Assembly: GCA_963576725.1 (NCBI GenBank)
Contig: OY755242.1
Coordinates: forward strand, 64,918,324 to 64,982,323
DNA length: 64,000 nucleotides
Direction of reading: 5' to 3'
Source: Azorinus chamasolen
Taxonomy: Eukaryota > Mollusca > Bivalvia > Cardiida > Solecurtidae
The translations under genes were made by a program, and so were the position numbers. How positions within the stretch are numbered: position 1 is the first letter of the stretch; each line of letters begins with the position of its first letter. Below the pieces are notes generated by a model that searched no databases, was not told where the DNA came from, and saw nothing but the letters and a program-made list of their open reading frames with translations. This document shows positions 59,751 through 64,000 of this stretch, piece after piece.

Positions 59751-60184
59751 GTATTTGTACTTATTCTGTAATAATATCTATTCAATACTCAAACAAGTCA
59801 TTTAGACAGTCAGGAAGAACCGGTAGATATCCACTTTAATTAATTGAAGAAGTGACAAATCTAATCGTCTAACCTCTTTACATAGACAGAGAGTGCTATT
59901 ACAGGATTACGAAAGCACCACCGTGTATGCCTTCGTTCCAATAACGTTAAATATCAATGTTGTGTTTCAGTTGTAAATGCTCTCTGTGACGGAACGTATT
60001 GGTTACAGTGCGCATTAAGACTACACAATAATTATGTCGTCTGTTATAATTTTCGTTGCTTAATTTTCTCTTCTTTCCTTTCAAACAATTACCCAAATAA
60101 AATTTTATAACACAAATAGGCGATTTTTTTAAATAGTTTGAATGTATTATTAGTTGACTCATCGGGACCACAGTGCATCCGCGT
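59751..60184. other. No feature recognised
   Basis: A 105-codon minus frame (59947-60264) runs into the next MITE and lacks motifs; not supported. Confidence 0.35.
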
Positions 60185-60379
60185 TTAACCCATTCCCTGA
60201 TATTGACGACTTTTGACAACTCTGTATAAGTCACTTTGTGAAACCATTGTGAAAAATTTATCACAATGGTTTCAAACTACAAAATTCTAAAAAATTCCTT
60301 TTCTCTAGTTAATGCTCCTTTTCGGTAGATTTATTCAAAAAGGTTGTATCTAAAAATAGCCTATGAGGTAATGGGTTAA
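60185..60379. mobile_element. MITE I-C with minimal core
   Basis: TTAACCCATTCCCTGATATT and TATGAGGTAATGGGTTAA tips. The centre is cut to ACCATTGTGA...TCACAATGGT, without the GAGCATTTGCTCC section. Confidence 0.85.
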
Positions 60380-60838
60380 TCTTAGGTGACGAAGGAGATT
60401 ATACTCAGTTACAAATTGAAATGAAAAAAAATATTTGAGAAAAAATATTTCGTTCCTCATGTTGTTGAGTTATCTGGAGGGGAGTTGTACTTCAAAATTT
60501 GACTTAGGTGAAGGTGAAATAAGCATTAGGTTGGGTACCTCTCACCTGGTTTAAAATCCATGTCATCATTCCTTTTATCCTATAGTCTGCTTTGTTTCTA
60601 CATGGTGAATGGTTTTGTCTTGTGCGTTTGATCACGGTGTCTTGTAATTGTGCTGTTTTTTCTTTGATGATGCTACGGTACCGTGTCCATTGTGTGTCTT
60701 ACTATTCCTGTAGGACTGATTTCACATACTCGTATATAGATGAACGTGTAGGCCTATTCTCTGCGGAATGTGGGACAAGCGAAATTGGGATTTAGTTCAT
60801 TGAAAATGATGTAAATAATGTACACTGATTTCAATGCA
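60380..60838. other. No feature recognised
   Basis: Text near 60640-60700 (GATGATGCTACGGTACCGTG) faintly resembles 38155-38175; too weak to call. Confidence 0.3.
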
Positions 60839-61052
60839 TTAACTCTTTCGCTGCCAATGTCGAATCTGTTAATATATGTACATATGCAAACAGTTTGGAT
60901 CCAGACGGGACGCTGAGTAATTCGGCGTTACATTAGAATCCGAACTGTTGTTACTGTAACTGTTTGTGTGAAACAAAAATGAAGAAAAATGAATTTGAAA
61001 ATTGTAGCAGACGACAAAGTTTGCAGACGACAAAATGTGGCAACGAAAGAGT
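60839..61052. mobile_element. MITE I-A
   Basis: TTAACTCTTTCGCTGCCAA at the left and GTGGCAACGAAAGAGT at the right. Centre CAGTTTGGATCCAGACGGGA with decayed inverse. Inverted relative to 52293 by its arm text. Confidence 0.75.
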
Positions 61053-61588
61053 CGGATCTCTGATTGGCCATCTAATATTCCATCAATCCTGGCGTATATT
61101 ACGTTTTATTATTTTCAGTACAGTTTTAACAAATAAAACCAGGCAAAACATATACATGTACAGTCAAATACTAATGTACGCGACCAACTAATTTTACAAA
61201 TGTCTACATGTACAACATGTTTACTCGACAATGCGTCTGCCCAAATACGAAGTTAGTTTCTAAACAAGTTTATTTGAAATCTTTATTAAATATAGTTATC
61301 CGTATATATGTTTGGGGAAATTATTCTTATTCCATGAAAATACAATGCTTTTTCCAGTGATTCAGTAAGAGTAAGGGTGTAAAACGGTTCTATACACAGC
61401 ACTTTCAACTGTATCTGTAGTACTGTGTGTGTACTATTATGCAGTAGGTTATGCAGTGTTAGCAGTTTCAAATATAGAACGAAATGATTTTGAAAATTAC
61501 GTGACTAATTCTATTAAACTTGACATCTAAATCTGTATTTCACGTTGTACATATCATCATGTTTGCATAGATATAATCATATGGAAGT
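61053..61588. other. No feature recognised
   Basis: No supportable gene or repeat. Confidence 0.35.
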
Positions 61589-61796
61589 ACAGCAAACACC
61601 CTTTAATGCGATCATCTAAAAGTGGTAAAATTATGTGTGGTAGATGCAGGTTGTAGCTAAATGCAGGACAAACGTAATGCAGAAAGCTCCTAGAAGAGCT
61701 TTCTGCATTACTTTTGTCCTGCATTACGCAACCAACTGCTAATAAAAGCTTCCATGTTTATTCATTAAGTAGTTGCATTAGAGTGGTTCTACTGTA
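61589..61796. mobile_element. MITE II-A
   Basis: TA-flanked; tips CAGCAAACACCCTTTAATGC and complement CAGTAGAACCACTCTAATGC. The core pairs AGCTAAATGCAGGACAAACG with its inverse around AAAGCTCCTAGAAGAGCTTT. Confidence 0.8.
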
Positions 61797-62714
61797 TTGC
61801 GTATTTGACCAAAGTCTGAAAACTTATAAGAGAGCATCTCAGCGAGAAACGGGCTTTTATGTGACTTTGGTTTCAAAGTGCACCAACGGATATTGCTCCC
61901 ATGTAGCAAATTAAAACGCCCCAGCCGTGATAAATGGGAGTTCGATTAAGAACTGGTGATGTTGACTGACAGATACGGAATTAAGGCACACTTCGATAGC
62001 AGTTTATAATTGGACTTAAATGCAAATCGATATTTCGCCATGTCCCAACAGAGAAAGTGAACGAATTTACTAATTAGACTTTCACCTTGGATAGCATGTG
62101 ATGTTTTGTATAATTAGATATCTGTTTTTATCTCTACGATAAATACCAAAACAAGTGTTCTTGACGAACATTTTTTTAAAGCGTTTCCTGTAGATACATG
62201 TTGTATGCTGAGTCAATGCGTAGGGGAATCGAACCTTGTCGTTCAGTTGGATGAATTTGACCGAGGTTACGTAATCAGATAATTCAGGTTTGTCTGGGTA
62301 ATCGGACATACACTTGAACTTAAAATACATTTTACACGCTTCTTTCGTTTTTACAATTCTAATTTTCGACCAGGACATGATGTCATGTATTAAATGTAGA
62401 CAGCGAGATCTGCCAAACAAAATATTGCATGCGAATCACCGAGGTGAATATTATTAGTATTCAGAAACGTAGCGATCCCCCCTATGATATATTTATTTTG
62501 ACATGTACAAATACTATTCTTATCCTTAAGGCAAATTTGCAATAATATTGCGTTTTAAAAATGTTAGTATCAATGACTCGCGATAAATTGTATTAAAGCT
62601 GATACGATACAGACAAGTTCCGCCATAAATGAGCAATATTTATACATTTCAGACGGTGATCGAGACAGGAACTTATTGGCGCTGTAACGAAGTATGTCAA
62701 TGAGCCAAGACAGT
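61797..62714. other. Unassigned, one weak open frame
   Basis: A 112-codon minus-strand frame (62420-62082) is the longest frame outside a repeat here. It reads MSWSKIRIVKTKEACKMY and SDYPDKPELSDYVTSVKFI without matching any family I know. It may be chance. The minus strand also has a chance-looking B box GGTTCGATTCC at about 62225-62236 with no partner A box. Confidence 0.2.
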
Positions 62715-63168
62715 ACAGTAAAACAGTAAAAACCCTCTAAACTGGACGTTCAATTTAACCCTTCACTTGCTATTCACGTCAATATACCTACCTGTAAATA
62801 GTGAAAACCCAGATGAGACAGCTCCTGCAGGAGCTGTCTCATCAGGGTCTGCACTATTTACAAGTTGACTATGCAACCAGTGCACTCCACAGCAGTGATT
62901 GCACAGCGAAATATTTGTACACAGTGAATATATAATTATGTAATTATACAACAGGGCATGGGTAAAGAAGAAGAAATGTGTTTTAAAATTCAGCAAGCGA
63001 AGGGTTAATATAAATATCGGGTTTGCAGAAAAGTGTAGCTAAATGCAGAGCGAAAGTCATGCAAAAGGCTCCTTTAGGATGACTTCCATCCTGCATAAAG
63101 CAGCAACCTGCCTAAATGTATCTGAATTCTCCCCTACTAGAATTCCAGTTTAGAGGGATTTTACTGTA
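62715..63168. mobile_element. MITE II-A carrying a nested MITE
   Basis: Left tip CAGTAAAACAGTAAAAACCC (partly duplicated) and right tip complement CAGTAAAATCCCTCTAAACT. The core (GTAGCTAAATGCAGAGCGAA, GGCTCCTTTAGGATGAC) has a decayed palindrome. An intact I-F element sits at 62755-63008 within its left arm. Confidence 0.8.
62755..63008. mobile_element. MITE I-F, nested insertion (TTAA)
   Basis: TTAACCCTTCACTTGCTATT at the left, CAGCAAGCGAAGGGTTAA at the right. Perfect centre GACAGCTCCTGCAGGAGCTG. TTAA on both sides matches a single TTAA site in the host element's left arm. Confidence 0.9.
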
Positions 63169-63365
63169 CATACGTTAGAGATCACGACTGTTAGCATCTG
63201 AAACTGGTTCGCCGATTATAATTAGATATACACTTATCTGATACGTTTTAATTTGCCCATATGACATAGTGGATGAAGATGATAACCAATTTCGTCCATT
63301 TATATCATTCTATTTCGATATTCCAACTGAAGTGGAAGTGTATCGAATTTTGGTGTCGTTTGTAC

Positions 63366-63599
63366 TAACCCTTTCTTTCATATGAACGCCTTTCTCACAT
63401 TTGCAAAAAGAGTAGAGCAAGAACAGACTGCTCCTTTTGGAAATGCCTAATCAGGGTCCGCTCTGTGTGCTTATGGTAGAAAAAAATCTCACCATAAACG
63501 TTCTGCATGAGCCACTATTTCGGGTGTTCATATGTTTTATAAAAAAATAAACCAATTCATGTTAGTGACGTCATTAGTTTCAACAGGAAACGGTTTAAT
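63366..63599. mobile_element. MITE I-B, diverged
   Basis: TAACCCTTTCTTTCATATGA at the left, AGGAAACGGTTTAA at the right. The core AGAGCAAGAACAGACTGCTC then AATCAGGGTCCGCTCTGTGT is asymmetric. Confidence 0.7.
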
Positions 63600-63841
63600 A
63601 TAATGTGCATATCCATACTATAGCTTTCAACACGTACATGTAACATGTATAAGTTTGCATTTTCAGCTAAACACTTTCGATACCTCTGAACAACACTTTG
63701 TTTTCACTGATATCAGCGTGTCATGAATACGACATATACATGTACACTTCAACATTCACAACCACTAATATGCTACTACCACACCTATCACTGGTATGAT
63801 ATCTTCTACTATTCTTAGAACAACTAAAAACTCGACTATTC

Positions 63842-63920
63842 TTAACCCTTTCCTCCATAAATATGCCTTTCTATGCCTTTGCAAACAGAGCAGACCCAGA
63901 TCAGACGGCTCCTAAAGGAG
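63842..63920. mobile_element. MITE I-B, left half fused to a tRNA-like segment
   Basis: TTAACCCTTTCCTCCATAAA, then GCAGACCCAGATCAGACGG and GCTCCTAAAGGAGC; at the centre of the palindrome it switches to tRNA-like text. Confidence 0.75.
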
Positions 63921-63966
63921 CATGGTAAGCCAGAGGCCCTGGGTTCGAGTCCCAGTCCAGTCACAA
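63916..63966 (+). mobile_element. tRNA 3'-half-like segment (SINE head remnant)
   Basis: GGTAAGCCAGAGGCCCTGGG then GTTCGAGTCCCAGTCCAG contains the anticodon-arm and T-arm of a tRNA, with a perfect B box GGTTCGAGTCC and T-stem pairing CTGGG/CCCAG. A TTTTT run follows. The 5' half is replaced by MITE sequence. Confidence 0.6.
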
Positions 63967-64000
63967 CTTTTTCACCATGTTACATTTGGCGCCCAACATA

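Noticed and set aside
62222..62240. Perfect B box GGTTCGATTCC on the minus strand as a tRNA
   Set aside because: No A box at the expected distance and no acceptor-stem pairing; probably chance.

Overview
The window looks like repeat-dense, gene-poor nuclear DNA from an animal, most likely a marine bivalve mollusc. That assignment is an inference from the AT-rich composition, dense short inverted-repeat elements, tRNA-headed SINEs, a CTCACCTGGCAC-hairpin element with 154-bp internal repeats of a kind I associate with bivalves, and a CR1/Jockey-like LINE fragment. There are no bacterial operons, ribosome-binding sites or CRISPR arrays. I find no convincing host protein-coding exon in 64 kb. The only recognisable protein remnants are a 5'-truncated LINE reverse transcriptase tail (minus strand, in pieces between about 41.17 and 44.78 kb) and the N-terminal DNA-binding part of a Tc1-like transposase (minus strand, 47.87-48.21 kb).

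Most of the annotatable sequence is non-autonomous DNA transposons of about 170-450 bp. Superfamily I has TTAA target duplications and tips reading CCCTTTC, CCCATTC, CCCTTCG and similar, which is piggyBac-like; at least seven sub-families (I-A to I-G) occur. Superfamily II has TA targets and CAGTAAAACC, CAGTTGAAC or CAGTGCTCCC tips, which is pogo/Tigger or Tc1-mariner-like; three sub-families (II-A to II-C) have such tips, and a fourth (II-D) shares a core with II-C. Nearly all carry a palindrome at the exact centre. The same central palindromes recur between sub-families with different tips, so the elements look modular.

Layout. 0-3 kb: a direct duplication around a TTAA element. 3-24 kb: scattered MITEs, three tRNA-derived SINEs, a degenerate minisatellite, two ancient dispersed repeats and an ACGG-rich foldback (22.28-23.06 kb). 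24.25-25.12 kb: a large compound CA / CCCACA / CCACA microsatellite. 25.5-31 kb: more MITEs, a 25-bp minisatellite split by a hAT-like element with an 8-bp target duplication, and GT arrays sharing a motif with the 24.7-kb array in inverted orientation. 31.1-31.8 kb: a TAC-type trinucleotide tract. 31.8-41 kb: mostly unique sequence with a few MITEs. 41-45 kb: a LINE tail broken by a 2.6-kb composite foldback cluster and by a MITE. 45-52 kb: nested and tandemly duplicated MITEs, the Tc1 remnant, a second ACGG-rich foldback and a SINE with a clear target duplication. 52-57 kb: tRNA-like elements and the 1.84-kb element with about eleven 154-bp units. 57-64 kb: MITEs, including one neatly nested inside another.

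The main interest lies in how the repeats are built and nested. Element boundaries were read by eye and may be off by a few bases; family names are by resemblance, not by database search.
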